DNA of 64,000 bases from Caballeronia calidae (GCF_900044055.2 NZ_FCOX02000010.1:62001-126000); one strand, 5' to 3'; counted from the stretch's first letter, positions 17,130 to 27,288 are shown. Made by a program: numbers and translations. Notes: generated by a model from the sequence alone, not told the origin.

Positions 17130-18645
17130 TCTCGGCCGCACGTTCATGCAAACGGTGGAGCGCAGCCCGCATGCGCTCGCGCTCGTCGATGGCGATATCG
17201 CGCTGACTTACGCGCAGTGGTTCGATGAAGTCGCCAGGGTCGCGACGGGCCTCAAAACGCTCGGCCTTGCGCGCGGCGATCGCTTGCTCGTCGCGCTGCA
17301 GAATCGCTGGGAAATGGCGACGCTGCACTGGGCGTGCCAATTCACGGGCATCGTCATCGTGCCGCTGAACTGGCGCCTCAAGCCCGAGGAGCTCAACTAC
17401 AGCGTGACCGATGCGGGCGCGCGGGCGATCGTCTATGAAAGCGTTTCCGCCGAAGCCGTGACGCAAAGCGCGGCTGCGCAGGAGATCGCGCGTATCGGGC
17501 TCGACGACGTCGAGGGCGCGACACATACCTTCGATGAGCTTCGGGCATCCATGCCGGCGCAACTCGCTACGGAAGCATCCGCCGACGACTACTCGGTGAT
17601 GCTCTACACCTCCGGCACGACGGGCATGGGCAAGGGCGTGCCGCGCAGGCATCGACATGAGCGCGCCGCCGCGCTCGCGCATGTCGCGCAGAATCTTTAT
17701 CGGCGCGGCGAACGCACGCTCGGCGTGATGCCGCTCTATCACACGATGGGCGTGCGCTCGCTGCTCGCGATGGCGCTCGTCGATGGGCTCTTCGTCTGCG
17801 TGCGGCGATGGAACGCGAAGCTCGCGCTCGACTCGATCGAAGCGCATGCGTTGACCTGCCTGTATCTCGTGCCGACGCTCTATCACGATCTGCTCGCCGC
17901 GCCCGGCTTTTCGAAAACGCGCATCCGTTCCGTCACGAAGCTGGGTTTTGCCGGCGCGCCGATGAACGACGGTCTGCTCAAACGCTGCTCGGCCGCGTTC
18001 GAACCGGAGCTCTTCGTGAATCACTATGGCTCGTCGGAGGTGTACACGTTCAGCATCGATCAGAACGCGACGAAGAAGCCCGGAAGCGCCGGGCGTGCGG
18101 GCCTCAATACGCGCTTGCGCGTCGTGAAGCTGGAGGCTGCATCGCCGGGACAGATCGCGGCAACGGGCGAGGAAGGGCAGATCATCGTCGAATTGCTCGG
18201 GGACGAAGCGTTCGAAGGCTACTGGAACCGTCCCGATGCGAACGCGAAGTCTTTGCGCGACGGCTGGTACTTCACCGGCGATACCGGTTACGTCGATGCG
18301 GACGGCGATATCTATGTCACCGGCCGCGTCGACGACATGATCATCAGCGGTGGCGAGAACATATCGCCGGTCGATATCGAATCGGTTCTGTCGCTGCATC
18401 CCGCCGTCGATGAAGTCGCGGTCGCGGGCGTCAAGGACGAACGCTGGGGCCAGAAAGTGGTCGCGTTCGTCAAGCGATCGCGGGACGTGGACGAAAACGC
18501 ATTAGACGAGTTTTGCCGCAACTCGGACCTGGTCAACTTCAAGCGTCCGCGCGAATACGTGTTCGTCGATCAGATACCGAAATCTCCCGTCGGAAAGATA
18601 CTGCGGCGCAAGCTTTCGAGCGGCGAATACGAACCCGAACGTTAA
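17122..18645 (+). CDS. hmfD: AMP-dependent acyl-CoA synthetase, probable 2-furoyl-CoA synthetase
   Basis: A 507-residue adenylate-forming ligase. Motifs: P-loop-like 'YTSGTTGMGKG' (about 162-172), 'VNHYGSSEVYTF', 'WYFTGDTGYVDADGDIYVTGR', 'IISGGENISPVDIE', and the C-terminal lysine in 'KSPVGKILRRKL'. The first motif has Gly where most relatives have Pro. The gene overlaps the small-subunit gene by 8 bp with a GGAGG site, making it the fourth gene of one operon. It would activate the imported acid with ATP and CoA to give the thioester used by the molybdenum hydroxylase. Furoate is inferred from the gene set; the pocket cannot be read by eye. Confidence 0.76.
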   Translation: MFDLGRTFMQTVERSPHALALVDGDIALTYAQWFDEVARVATGLKTLGLARGDRLLVALQNRWEMATLHWACQFTGIVIVPLNWRLKPEELNYSVTDAGARAIVYESVSAEAVTQSAAAQEIARIGLDDVEGATHTFDELRASMPAQLATEASADDYSVMLYTSGTTGMGKGVPRRHRHERAAALAHVAQNLYRRGERTLGVMPLYHTMGVRSLLAMALVDGLFVCVRRWNAKLALDSIEAHALTCLYLVPTLYHDLLAAPGFSKTRIRSVTKLGFAGAPMNDGLLKRCSAAFEPELFVNHYGSSEVYTFSIDQNATKKPGSAGRAGLNTRLRVVKLEAASPGQIAATGEEGQIIVELLGDEAFEGYWNRPDANAKSLRDGWYFTGDTGYVDADGDIYVTGRVDDMIISGGENISPVDIESVLSLHPAVDEVAVAGVKDERWGQKVVAFVKRSRDVDENALDEFCRNSDLVNFKRPREYVFVDQIPKSPVGKILRRKLSSGEYEPER

Positions 18646-18688
18646 GAAGCGCCCTGCACGAGGCGTTCGAGAAAGCACTGCATCCATA

Positions 18689-18708
18689 TCGGATATATAG
18701 ATATCCGA
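18689..18708. promoter_or_regulatory. Inverted repeat between the CoA synthetase and MFS genes
   Basis: TCGGATAT (18689-18696), a 4-nt loop and ATATCCGA (18701-18708) form a perfect AT-rich palindrome 28 bp before the transporter ATG and 44 bp after the synthetase stop. It could be an operator for separate control of the transporter or a weak mRNA hairpin. Confidence 0.45.
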
Positions 18709-18735
18709 AGTAAATATTAAATACGGAGATCGGCA

Positions 18736-20094
18736 ATGGACGAAGTATTTCGGCGCGATGAAATCGCGCAAGGCGTGAGGGGAAGTCAGGTGGCCGTCGC
18801 CGTCATGGCGTCTTGTCTCGGATGGGCGCTCGATCTGTTCGACCTGTTCGTTGTCTTGTTCGTGGCACCCGTGATCGGGCATCTGTTCTTTCCGTCGTCC
18901 AATCCGATGTTTTCGCTTGCGGCCGTCTATGCGTCGTTCGCCGTGACGCTGTTGATGAGACCGCTCGGCTCGGCAATCTTCGGCTCGTTCGCCGATCAGC
19001 ACGGACGCAAGCGCGCGATGGTGGTGTCGGTCGTTGGCGTAGGCGTTTCGACGGCCGCATTCGGCATGTTGCCGACCGTCGCGCAGGTGGGCGTCATCGC
19101 GCCGATGCTCTTTCTCCTGCTGCGTCTCGTGCAGGGCGTGTTCGTCGGAGGCGTGGTGGCGTCGACGCATACGATCGGCACCGAGACCGTCAGCCTCAAG
19201 TGGCGCGGCGCGGTGTCCGGGTTCGTCGGCGGCGGTGGCGCGGGGCTCGGCGCGTTGCTCGCATCACTCGTCTATCTCGCGACGACCGCGCTCTTTCCGG
19301 GCGCTGCGTTCGAGGTGTGGGGCTGGCGCTGCATGTTCTTCGCGGGCATCGTGAGCTCGGTACTCGGCGTGTTCGTCTTCAATCGGCTTGAAGAATCGCC
19401 GCTCTGGGCCGAGCTCGCGGCGCGCAAGCAAGCGGCGGCGCGCGCGAGGGGCATCACGAATGAAGCGCCGGGTGTTTCACCGCTGCGCGTGCTGTTCTCG
19501 AAGAAGTATCGCTCGATTCTGCTCGTGAATCTGATGCTGACCATCGGAGGCGGAAGCGGCTATTACCTCACGTCGGGATACCTGCCGACTTTCCTCAAGG
19601 TCGTCACGCATACGTCCGCATCGAACGCGGGTTGGATCCTGATGTGGTCGAGCGTCGCGGTGGTGATCGCATCGACAGCGGCGGGGCATCTGAGCACGAT
19701 GATCGGCCGCAAGCGCAGTTTCATCTGGCTCGGCATCGCGCGTCTGATCGGCTTTCCGCTGCTCTATCTCGCGCTGCCGCATGCGGGCGACGTGTGGCTC
19801 ATCGGCTTTTATGCGATCGTGCTCAGCGCGCTCGGCAGTGCCGGCTACGCGCCGATTCTCATCTTCCTCAATGAACGCTTTCCGACGGCGATCCGCGCAT
19901 CGGGAACGGGCTTGTCGTGGAATCTGGGCTTCGCGGTGGGCGGGATCATGCCGACAGTCGTTTCCGTGGTCGCGGGATCGTCCTCCGATTTGCCGATGGT
20001 GCTCGCAGTCGCGCTCATCGCGATCAGCGTGCTGTTTCTCATTGGCGCGTTTATCGTGCCTGAAACAATGGGCCGTCTGAACGACGAGGACTGA
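18736..20094 (+). CDS. MFS transporter, aromatic/heteroaromatic acid:H+ symporter type
   Basis: A 452-residue inner-membrane transporter with about 12 segments. 'CLGWALDLFDLFVVLFVAPVIGHLFFP' in helix 1 and 'GSFADQHGRKRAMVVSVVGVG' in loop 2-3 are of the sialic-acid/aromatic-acid MFS type. GGAG lies 7 nt before the ATG. It follows the CoA synthetase by 90 bp in the same direction and is the likely importer of the acid consumed by the hmf-type enzymes (comparable to the MFS gene in the Cupriavidus hmf locus). A palindrome in the gap may give it separate regulation. Confidence 0.82.
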   Translation: MDEVFRRDEIAQGVRGSQVAVAVMASCLGWALDLFDLFVVLFVAPVIGHLFFPSSNPMFSLAAVYASFAVTLLMRPLGSAIFGSFADQHGRKRAMVVSVVGVGVSTAAFGMLPTVAQVGVIAPMLFLLLRLVQGVFVGGVVASTHTIGTETVSLKWRGAVSGFVGGGGAGLGALLASLVYLATTALFPGAAFEVWGWRCMFFAGIVSSVLGVFVFNRLEESPLWAELAARKQAAARARGITNEAPGVSPLRVLFSKKYRSILLVNLMLTIGGGSGYYLTSGYLPTFLKVVTHTSASNAGWILMWSSVAVVIASTAAGHLSTMIGRKRSFIWLGIARLIGFPLLYLALPHAGDVWLIGFYAIVLSALGSAGYAPILIFLNERFPTAIRASGTGLSWNLGFAVGGIMPTVVSVVAGSSSDLPMVLAVALIAISVLFLIGAFIVPETMGRLNDED

Positions 20095-20314
20095 GGGGGC
20101 CGGCCTGAAATGCGCAACTGCAGCAAGTCTATTGATCCGATGATTAACGGCGGTTCCGATACGATTTCAGGCGGTATTGACCTCGCCGTTCACGCCTTGT
20201 CGATTGTCGACGGCACCCGGCATCGCAAGGGTCGCTCGATCGGCCCGAAGCGTTGCCGAATCCGCGTTTTCTGAGCTACCGTATCAACAGGAAGCGACAG
20301 ATGCGCGGAACTGA

Positions 20315-21769
<1,455 letters not shown>

Positions 21770-21856
21770 TAAAAGCTCCGCAACGACATGAATATTCGCT
21801 CGGCGGCTAGGCCGACCAGCCGGCGCGCATTCGATGATCTACATGTCGCTTGTTTT

Positions 21857-22567
21857 TCAACCTGCGTGGGCGCTTGCCGTGCGAACCGTGCGCGGCCCTT
21901 CGCGCAGCAAGAGGGGCATTAAACGCCGTTTGGCCGTCTGCGCGGCCCACTCGCAATACGCGGCGCTGCCGAGCACCCAGCCCTTGAGCGTCGACTGCAT
22001 CAGGTTATGGACCTCGTGTTCGTCGAGGGGCTGTGCGCCCAAATCGCGGTAAGCCTGGTTGCGCTCGAGCGGCGTACTGCCGAGCGCCCGATAGAGCGAG
22101 TGATCCTTGATGAAGCTATCGACACGCAGCCCGATGTGGTGTGTGTAACTCGACCACGGGTAATTTCCGGGCTCGGCTACGAGGCGGTTGCGCACCGGCG
22201 CATGATCGATGGCCCGGCTTGCGAGCAGAAAATAACGGTCGGGCTCGATCACTGTTGCCCGGTACGCGCCACGCCACACCATGCCGCGACGTCCATGGCG
22301 GCGATTGAAGGTCTCGACATAGCGGCGGCCGACCGCCTGCATCGCCATGGCCACGCTCGACTCGTATGAGGGCGTGACGAGGAACTGTACTGCGTCAGGC
22401 ATGAGCACCCACGCGTGGACGGCCAGATCGGCGACGCGCGCTGCGTCTGCCAGGCAGGCGAGGAAGTACCGGTAGTCTCCTTCGTCCAGGAATGCGGGCC
22501 CGGTGAGCCCCTGCAAGATAACGTGCTGCGGTTGTTCTGGGACGTAGTGCCGTGCAAGCCGTGTCAT
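21857..22567 (-). CDS. RAYT (REP-associated tyrosine transposase)-like protein with altered HUH motif
   Basis: A 236-residue Y1_Tnp/IS200-type domain protein of the RAYT group. 'MTRLARHYVPEQPQHVILQGLTG' is the usual RAYT start, and 'RRHGRRGMVWRGAYRATVIEPDRYFLLASRAIDHAPVRN' and 'YPWSSYTHHIGL' follow the family pattern. The metal-binding motif, normally PNHVH or PDHVH, reads 'PDAVQF' at residues 57-62, so both histidines are replaced. This should abolish HUH-type nicking if the alignment holds. The frame is otherwise full length with no stop. No clear Shine-Dalgarno was seen. It may be a domesticated or decaying copy. Confidence 0.8.
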   Translation of the reverse strand: MTRLARHYVPEQPQHVILQGLTGPAFLDEGDYRYFLACLADAARVADLAVHAWVLMPDAVQFLVTPSYESSVAMAMQAVGRRYVETFNRRHGRRGMVWRGAYRATVIEPDRYFLLASRAIDHAPVRNRLVAEPGNYPWSSYTHHIGLRVDSFIKDHSLYRALGSTPLERNQAYRDLGAQPLDEHEVHNLMQSTLKGWVLGSAAYCEWAAQTAKRRLMPLLLREGPRTVRTASAHAG

Positions 22568-22966
22568 GCTGAATGAACCGGAAGTCCGATGTGAGAAAGC
22601 GATCCGACGGGTATCGGATGCGTGACGGTGCGTAATGTGGATATGGGACGAAATTCTATCGGTCGCGCGCACACGTTTGCGTCGCGAATAGCGCTTTCTT
22701 ATGGCCTCTTTTCGGTGAATTGCCGATCGCGTGATCGATATTTTTTTGTGCCGCCGCAGAATAGCCGCGAGAGGCGACATGGACGGCGCCTGAGCGAAGA
22801 CCGTCCTGCCGATGGTGGTCGAACCGCTGAAGCGCCAGCCGCAGGCGCTCGGTCCGCAAATCAATCCATTCGATGCGGCCGTGCGCCGACCGGTTCATGG
22901 CCTGACGCGCGCATAACATTCGCCGGGATGACCCGCGCTGCATGCTGAAACCCTCTCCTGAGGACG
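22568..22966. other. 399-bp intergenic region upstream of the RAYT-like gene
   Basis: No gene was found. Two small hairpins were seen: ATCCGA (22602-22607)/TCGGAT (22614-22619), close to the RAYT start and a possible REP-like element, and CGATC (22724-22728)/GATCG (22733-22737) followed by a run of seven T, which resembles a weak terminator on the plus strand although no plus-strand gene ends just before it. Confidence 0.35.
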
Positions 22967-23209
22967 TCAGGTATCTCTGCCATCGGGCTCGAAAGTGTCG
23001 GTGGTCTCTTTACCGTTGACTTCTCCGGAACCGCAGCATCGCTGGCAGAGCTGCCACCGCTCTCCGTTGCACTTCGGGCACGTGATGGTGTTGGAGGTGC
23101 GAGACATGTCCGAAACGGTCTCGACTTCGGTTATCTGCACCTTTCCCGTTCCGCCACATTTTTCGCACTTGACCTTTCCCTGGCCATCACATTGCGAACA
23201 GGTAGTCAT
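22967..23209 (-). CDS. Small DnaJ-type CXXCXGXG zinc-finger protein
   Basis: An 80-residue protein made almost entirely of four Cys pairs: 'CSQCDGQG', 'CEKCGGTG', 'CPKCNGER' and 'CQRCCGSG'. These match the CXXCXGXG repeats of the DnaJ central zinc domain; paired, they should bind two zinc ions. No J domain or substrate-binding domain is present. The ATG at 23209 is chosen because the first Cys repeat begins three residues later and a GGAG-type site lies upstream; an earlier in-frame start would add unrelated sequence. Its role is unknown; free-standing zinc repeats of this kind can act in thiol or protein-folding functions. The neighbour on the same strand, 82 bp upstream, is a PLP aminotransferase. 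Confidence 0.7.
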   Translation of the reverse strand: MTTCSQCDGQGKVKCEKCGGTGKVQITEVETVSDMSRTSNTITCPKCNGERWQLCQRCCGSGEVNGKETTDTFEPDGRDT

Positions 23210-23291
23210 GCTCTCTGCTCCCGTTGGATACGCGACCATACTACTCCGAGCGGCGATTAGAGCTCCACGCGCATGCGCTTCGCGGGACGTG

Positions 23292-24419
23292 TTACAGAAT
23301 ACTGTCCAGCGCTTTCGCGAACCTGGCCTCGGTGCCTTCGATGTCGTGAAGTTTGTCCAGGCCGAATAGACCAATACGGAAGGTCTTGAAGTCTTCCGGC
23401 TCGTCGCATTGAAGAGGAACGCCCGGCGCAATCTGCAAGCCGGCACCGACGAATTTCTTGCCGGAGCGCATGTCATCATCGTCCGTGTAGCAGACCACGA
23501 CGCCCGGAGCCTCGAAACCTTCGGCTGCTACGCTCTTGAAGCCCCTGTCAGCCAGCAGTGAGCGAATGCGTTTGCCAAGTTCAAGTTGTTCCGCTCTCAC
23601 TTTGTCGAAGCCATATGCCTCGGTTTCCTTCATGACATCGCGCAGCGTCGCGAGACTATCCGTGGGCATCGTCGTGTGGTACGCAAAGCCATTGTTCTCA
23701 TAGGCTTCCATGATTTGCAGCCACTTGCGGAGGTCGCAGGCGAAGCTCGTGCTGGTCGTCGCATCGATTCTTTCGCGGGCGAGGGCGCTGAGCATGACCA
23801 GTGCGCAACAAGGCGACGCGCTCCATCCCTTTTGCGGGGCGCTGATCAGCACATCGACGCCGCTGGCTTCCATGTCGACCCAGATCGTACCGGAGGCGAT
23901 GCAATCCAGTACGAACATACCGCCGACGGCATGAACCGCGTCGGACACCGCGCGCAAGTATGAATCCGGCAGCAGGATTCCGGATGCGGTTTCGACGTGC
24001 GGCGCAAAGACGAGATCCGGCCTGGTTTGCCTGATCGCAGCGACGACTTCTTCCACGGGAGGCGGTGCAAACGCGGCTTGCCTGCCTTGTTCGACCGGAC
24101 GCGCTTTCAATACGGTCGATTCGGACGGAATGCCGCCCATGTCGAAAATCTGCGACCAGCGGAAGCTGAACCAGCCGTTGCGGATGACGAGACACTTTTG
24201 ATTCGTCGCGAACTGCCGGGCGACGGCTTCCATTCCAAACGTTCCGCTGCCCGGGACGACCACAGCAGCCCTGGCGTTGTAGACCTTTTTCAGTGCACCG
24301 GAAATGTCGCGCATGACGCCCTGAAAGAGCTGCGACATATGATTGATCGATCGGTCGGTGAAGACGACCGAGTATTCGAGGAGTCCATCTCGATCGACAT
24401 CAGGGAGTAACGCTGGCAC
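23292..24419 (-). CDS. Class V PLP-dependent aminotransferase
   Basis: A 375-residue fold-type I enzyme of the alanine-glyoxylate/serine-pyruvate aminotransferase group. The PLP-binding lysine is K197 in 'VLISAPQKGWSASP'; 'VVPGSGTFGMEAVARQF' (about 54-70) holds the phosphate-binding turn and 'VLDCIASG' (about 170-177) the PLP-contacting Asp. The GTG at 24419 is chosen because GGAGG lies 5 nt upstream and 'LLPDVDRDGLLEYS' matches the family start. The amino donor and acceptor cannot be assigned. Its neighbours give no pathway. Confidence 0.82.
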   Translation of the reverse strand: MPALLPDVDRDGLLEYSVVFTDRSINHMSQLFQGVMRDISGALKKVYNARAAVVVPGSGTFGMEAVARQFATNQKCLVIRNGWFSFRWSQIFDMGGIPSESTVLKARPVEQGRQAAFAPPPVEEVVAAIRQTRPDLVFAPHVETASGILLPDSYLRAVSDAVHAVGGMFVLDCIASGTIWVDMEASGVDVLISAPQKGWSASPCCALVMLSALARERIDATTSTSFACDLRKWLQIMEAYENNGFAYHTTMPTDSLATLRDVMKETEAYGFDKVRAEQLELGKRIRSLLADRGFKSVAAEGFEAPGVVVCYTDDDDMRSGKKFVGAGLQIAPGVPLQCDEPEDFKTFRIGLFGLDKLHDIEGTEARFAKALDSIL

Positions 24420-24517
24420 GCTCGCCTCCTGTAACAGACGAATGAAGAAATCGAATTCAGATTCTAACGAAAGCCCGCCGCGACCGAGGCGACGAGCACT
24501 CGGCGAGGCCGACGGGT

Positions 24518-25039
24518 TCAAGTCCGCTTCGCGCCCGCACCGCGTGCGATCAGGAATTCGTCCAGCTGCTCGAATGTCTCGGGCATCGCCTCGTCCATTC
24601 CCTCGATGGCGACGTCGAGCGCACTCTTCGACGGATAGTCCTCGCGCATCACCAGCAGCGTCTTGCCATCTTTCTCCTCGAAGGTCACCGTCGTGACGGC
24701 GCCATCGTTGCTTTCCTCGTTGGTCCACACGAGACGGGCATTCGGCACCACTTCGAGATATCTGCCGAAGAACGCCATGGGCGCCGCGGCCTTGGGATGA
24801 GCGAACTCCAGGCGATAGCTGCCGCCGACACGGACATCCTGTTCACAGGAAAGCAGGGTCGCGCCGCTCGATTTCGGCACCCACCATTGCTTGAACAGCT
24901 CGGGCGTGGTCCACGCTTCGAACACGAGCCGCGACGGGGCGTCGAAGGTTCGCGTGGTGACCAGCTCGCGCTCGGACTTCCGTTCCAATGCCGTGCGGTT
25001 GCCGGTGCGGGCGGACTCACTCTCTCTTCTTGCGACCAT
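24518..25039 (-). CDS. AHSA1/SRPBCC-family protein
   Basis: A 173-residue START-like protein of the activator-of-Hsp90-ATPase-1 (AHSA1, COG3832) type: 'TRTFDAPSRLVFEAWTTPELFKQWW' and 'VGGSYRLEFAHP' are characteristic. Such genes are very often paired with an upstream ArsR repressor gene whose end overlaps their start; here only the tail of that ArsR gene remains (25017-25214). The ATG at 25039 has AAGGAG 7 nt upstream. The function is unknown; proteins of this class bind hydrophobic ligands. Confidence 0.8.
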   Translation of the reverse strand: MVARRESESARTGNRTALERKSERELVTTRTFDAPSRLVFEAWTTPELFKQWWVPKSSGATLLSCEQDVRVGGSYRLEFAHPKAAAPMAFFGRYLEVVPNARLVWTNEESNDGAVTTVTFEEKDGKTLLVMREDYPSKSALDVAIEGMDEAMPETFEQLDEFLIARGAGAKRT

Positions 25040-25214
25040 CACGTTTCTCCTTGCGTTTGAGTTCCTCGATGACGGTGTCCAGCGCGCCGAAGGGCGCGGC
25101 CCACATCCGGCGGTCGTTCTCGATCCGGGCCGACGCTTCCTCGAGACGGCGCGAGCGATGGCCCAGGCAGCACGAGCGCATCGGTGCAGGTAGGAATACG
25201 ATATCAGTAAGCAC
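25017..25214 (-). pseudogene. ArsR-family regulator, C-terminal remnant
   Basis: The last ~45 codons, 'LEEASARIENDRRMWAAPFGALDTVIEELKRKEKRDG' and a basic tail, have the form of the C-terminal helix of ArsR regulators that precede AHSA1 genes, and the end overlaps the AHSA1 start by 23 bp as expected for that pair. Upstream of about 25165 the match ends: the DNA-binding helices are missing and the pdhA-like gene starts at 25226 on the other strand. It is best read as an arsR gene cut off by the arrival of the dehydrogenase operon or by a deletion. A short free-standing peptide cannot be excluded. Confidence 0.55.
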
Positions 25215-25225
25215 GGAGGCAGGTC

Positions 25226-26311
25226 ATGACCACGGCTGCCAGCTTCGACATTGGCTACACACGGTTCCTCGGCCCCGAGGGCGAGTGTGTGCAGCCGTTA
25301 CCGGGCTTTGCGAGCGATGTCGCCGTGCTGATCGAGCTCTATCGGAGGATGGTGCTGACACGGGCGTTCGACAGCAAGGCGGTAGCGCTGCAACGGACCG
25401 GCCAGCTTGGCACGTTCGCGTCGTCGCTCGGTCAGGAAGCGATCGGCGTCGGCGTGGCGAGCGCGATGCAGACCGACGATGTTCTTTTTCCATCCTATCG
25501 CGATCACGCGGCCCAATTGCTGCGCGGCGTCACGATGACCGAGAGTCTGCTGTACTGGGGCGGCGACGAGCGCGGCAGCGACTTCAAGGTTCCCCGTAAC
25601 GATTTTCCGAACTGCGTACCGATCGCGACACAGGTCTGCCATGCAGCCGGCGCGGCATACGCATTCCGGCTGCGTCGCGAACCGCGCGTCGCGGTGGCGA
25701 TCCTGGGCGACGGAGCGACATCGAAGGGCGACTTCTACGAGGCGATGAACCTGGCCGGCGTCTGGCGTGCGCCGCTCGTGCTCGTCGTCAACGACAATCA
25801 ATGGGCGATTTCCGTGCCACGCAGCCGACAGACGGCCGCGCAAACGCTCGCACAAAAGGCGATCGCGGCTGGCATCGAGGGTCTTCAGGTCGATGGCAAC
25901 GACGTGATTGCCGTGCGTGAGGTCGCCGGTGCGGCGCTCGACAAGGCCCGGCGGGGCGACGGTCCGACCTTGATCGAAGCCCTCAGCTACCGGCTGGGCG
26001 ATCACACAACAGCTGATGACGCGTCACGCTATCGCGACGCCGAGGTCGTGAGCCAGCGATGGGAATCCGAGCCGCTGCGCCGGCTGCGTCTCTATCTCAC
26101 GCAATTGAAGGCGTGGGACAAGGAACAGGAAGACGCGCTGGGCAAGTCGTGCCATGCAGAGGTCGAGCGCGCCGTGGAGGCGTATCTCGCGACTCCCGCG
26201 CCGGATGTGTCCGCGATGTTCGACCATCTTTACGCGGCTCTGCCCGAGGCCATGAAAGAGCAACTGGCGATGGCGCGGCGTTTCGCGTCGGCAGGAGATC
26301 ATGATGGCTGA
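25226..26311 (+). CDS. pdhA: 2-oxoacid (pyruvate-type) dehydrogenase E1 component, alpha subunit
   Basis: A 361-residue thiamine-diphosphate E1-alpha. The ThDP/Mg motif is 'GDGATSKGDFYEAMNLAGVWRAPLVLVVNDNQWAIS' (GDG...NN type, here GDG to VNDN, about 167-200). 'RLGDHTTADDASRYRD' is the phosphorylation-loop-like segment seen in PdhA-type E1. It oxidatively decarboxylates pyruvate or a related 2-oxoacid with the beta subunit. GGAGG lies before the ATG. It opens a three-gene operon and the beta gene overlaps its end. The sequence is of the heterotetrameric E1 type, unlike the single-chain AceE normal for housekeeping pyruvate dehydrogenase in this group. Confidence 0.85.
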   Translation: MTTAASFDIGYTRFLGPEGECVQPLPGFASDVAVLIELYRRMVLTRAFDSKAVALQRTGQLGTFASSLGQEAIGVGVASAMQTDDVLFPSYRDHAAQLLRGVTMTESLLYWGGDERGSDFKVPRNDFPNCVPIATQVCHAAGAAYAFRLRREPRVAVAILGDGATSKGDFYEAMNLAGVWRAPLVLVVNDNQWAISVPRSRQTAAQTLAQKAIAAGIEGLQVDGNDVIAVREVAGAALDKARRGDGPTLIEALSYRLGDHTTADDASRYRDAEVVSQRWESEPLRRLRLYLTQLKAWDKEQEDALGKSCHAEVERAVEAYLATPAPDVSAMFDHLYAALPEAMKEQLAMARRFASAGDHDG

Positions 26312-27284
26312 GCTCAACATGGTCGAGGCGATCAATCTGGCGCTCGCGTACGAGCTCGAGCATGATCCCGCGGTCATGCTGCTCGGCGAGGACATCGGCG
26401 CGAATGGCGGCGTGTTTCGCGCGACGCTCGGATTGCAGGCTCGCTTCGGCGCCGAGCGCGTACTCGATACGCCGCTCGCCGAAACCGCGATCGTCGGCTC
26501 GGCGATCGGCATGGCCGCCATGGGCCTGAAACCCGTCGCGGAAATCCAGTTCAGCGGATTCATTTATCCGGCCATCGATCACGTCCTGAACCATGCCGCG
26601 CGTCTGCGGCACCGCACCCGAGGGCGCCTCGGCTGCCCGCTCGTGATTCGCACGCCCTGTGGCGCGGGGATTCATGCACCGGAGCATCATTCCGAAAGCC
26701 CCGAAGCGTTGTTCGTGCATATGCCCGGACTGCGCGTCGTGACTCCGTCGTCCCCGGCGCGCGCCTACGGCTTGCTGCTCGCCGCGATTCGCGATCCCGA
26801 TCCGGTCATCTTCTTCGAGCCAACCCGCCTGTACCGGCTGTACAGGCAACCTGTGGAGGACAACGGCGAGGCATTGCCGCTCGACTGCTGTTATCCATTG
26901 CGCGACGGGTCGGATGTCACGCTCGTGAGCTGGGGCGGCGCGTTGCAGGACGTGCAGGTCGCCGCGGACCAGCTCGCGCTGGAAGGCGTGATGGCCGAGG
27001 TGATCGACGTAACGACGCTCAAGCCGCTCGACATGAACACGATCCTCGAGTCGGTGGCGAAAACCGGACGCTGCGTGATCGTGCACGAAGGCTCGCGTAC
27101 GGGCGGAGTCGGCGCGGAGATTGCCGCATGTATCGCCGAACGAGGCCTGTACTCCCTGCTTGCGCCCGTGCAGCGTGTCACCGGTTACGACGTGGTGGTC
27201 CCGCTTTACCGGCTCGAGAATCAATACATGCCCGGCCCGCAGCGGATCGTCGCCGCGGTCAGGCAGGCACTGGAGGCGGCGTGA
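26304..27284 (+). CDS. pdhB: 2-oxoacid dehydrogenase E1 component, beta subunit
   Basis: A 326-residue transketolase-like E1-beta: 'MLLGEDIGANGGVFRATLGLQARFGAERVLDTPLAETAIVGSAIGMA' is the conserved N-terminal block with the ThDP-contacting Glu, and 'TLKPLDMNTILESVAKTGRCVIVHE' the C-terminal domain. Two ATGs stand in tandem at 26301 and 26304; the second is preferred because AGGAG is then 6 nt away rather than 3. It overlaps the alpha gene by 8 bp and is followed by E2 after 4 bp: tightly coupled translation. Confidence 0.86.
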   Translation: MAELNMVEAINLALAYELEHDPAVMLLGEDIGANGGVFRATLGLQARFGAERVLDTPLAETAIVGSAIGMAAMGLKPVAEIQFSGFIYPAIDHVLNHAARLRHRTRGRLGCPLVIRTPCGAGIHAPEHHSESPEALFVHMPGLRVVTPSSPARAYGLLLAAIRDPDPVIFFEPTRLYRLYRQPVEDNGEALPLDCCYPLRDGSDVTLVSWGGALQDVQVAADQLALEGVMAEVIDVTTLKPLDMNTILESVAKTGRCVIVHEGSRTGGVGAEIAACIAERGLYSLLAPVQRVTGYDVVVPLYRLENQYMPGPQRIVAAVRQALEAA

Positions 27285-27288
27285 CGTC

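Noticed and set aside
12710..18645. Reading the molybdenum hydroxylase as 4-hydroxybenzoyl-CoA reductase
   Set aside because: The flavin subunit is 271 residues and lacks the cluster-binding insert of HcrB, and the gene set fits the furoate pathway better.
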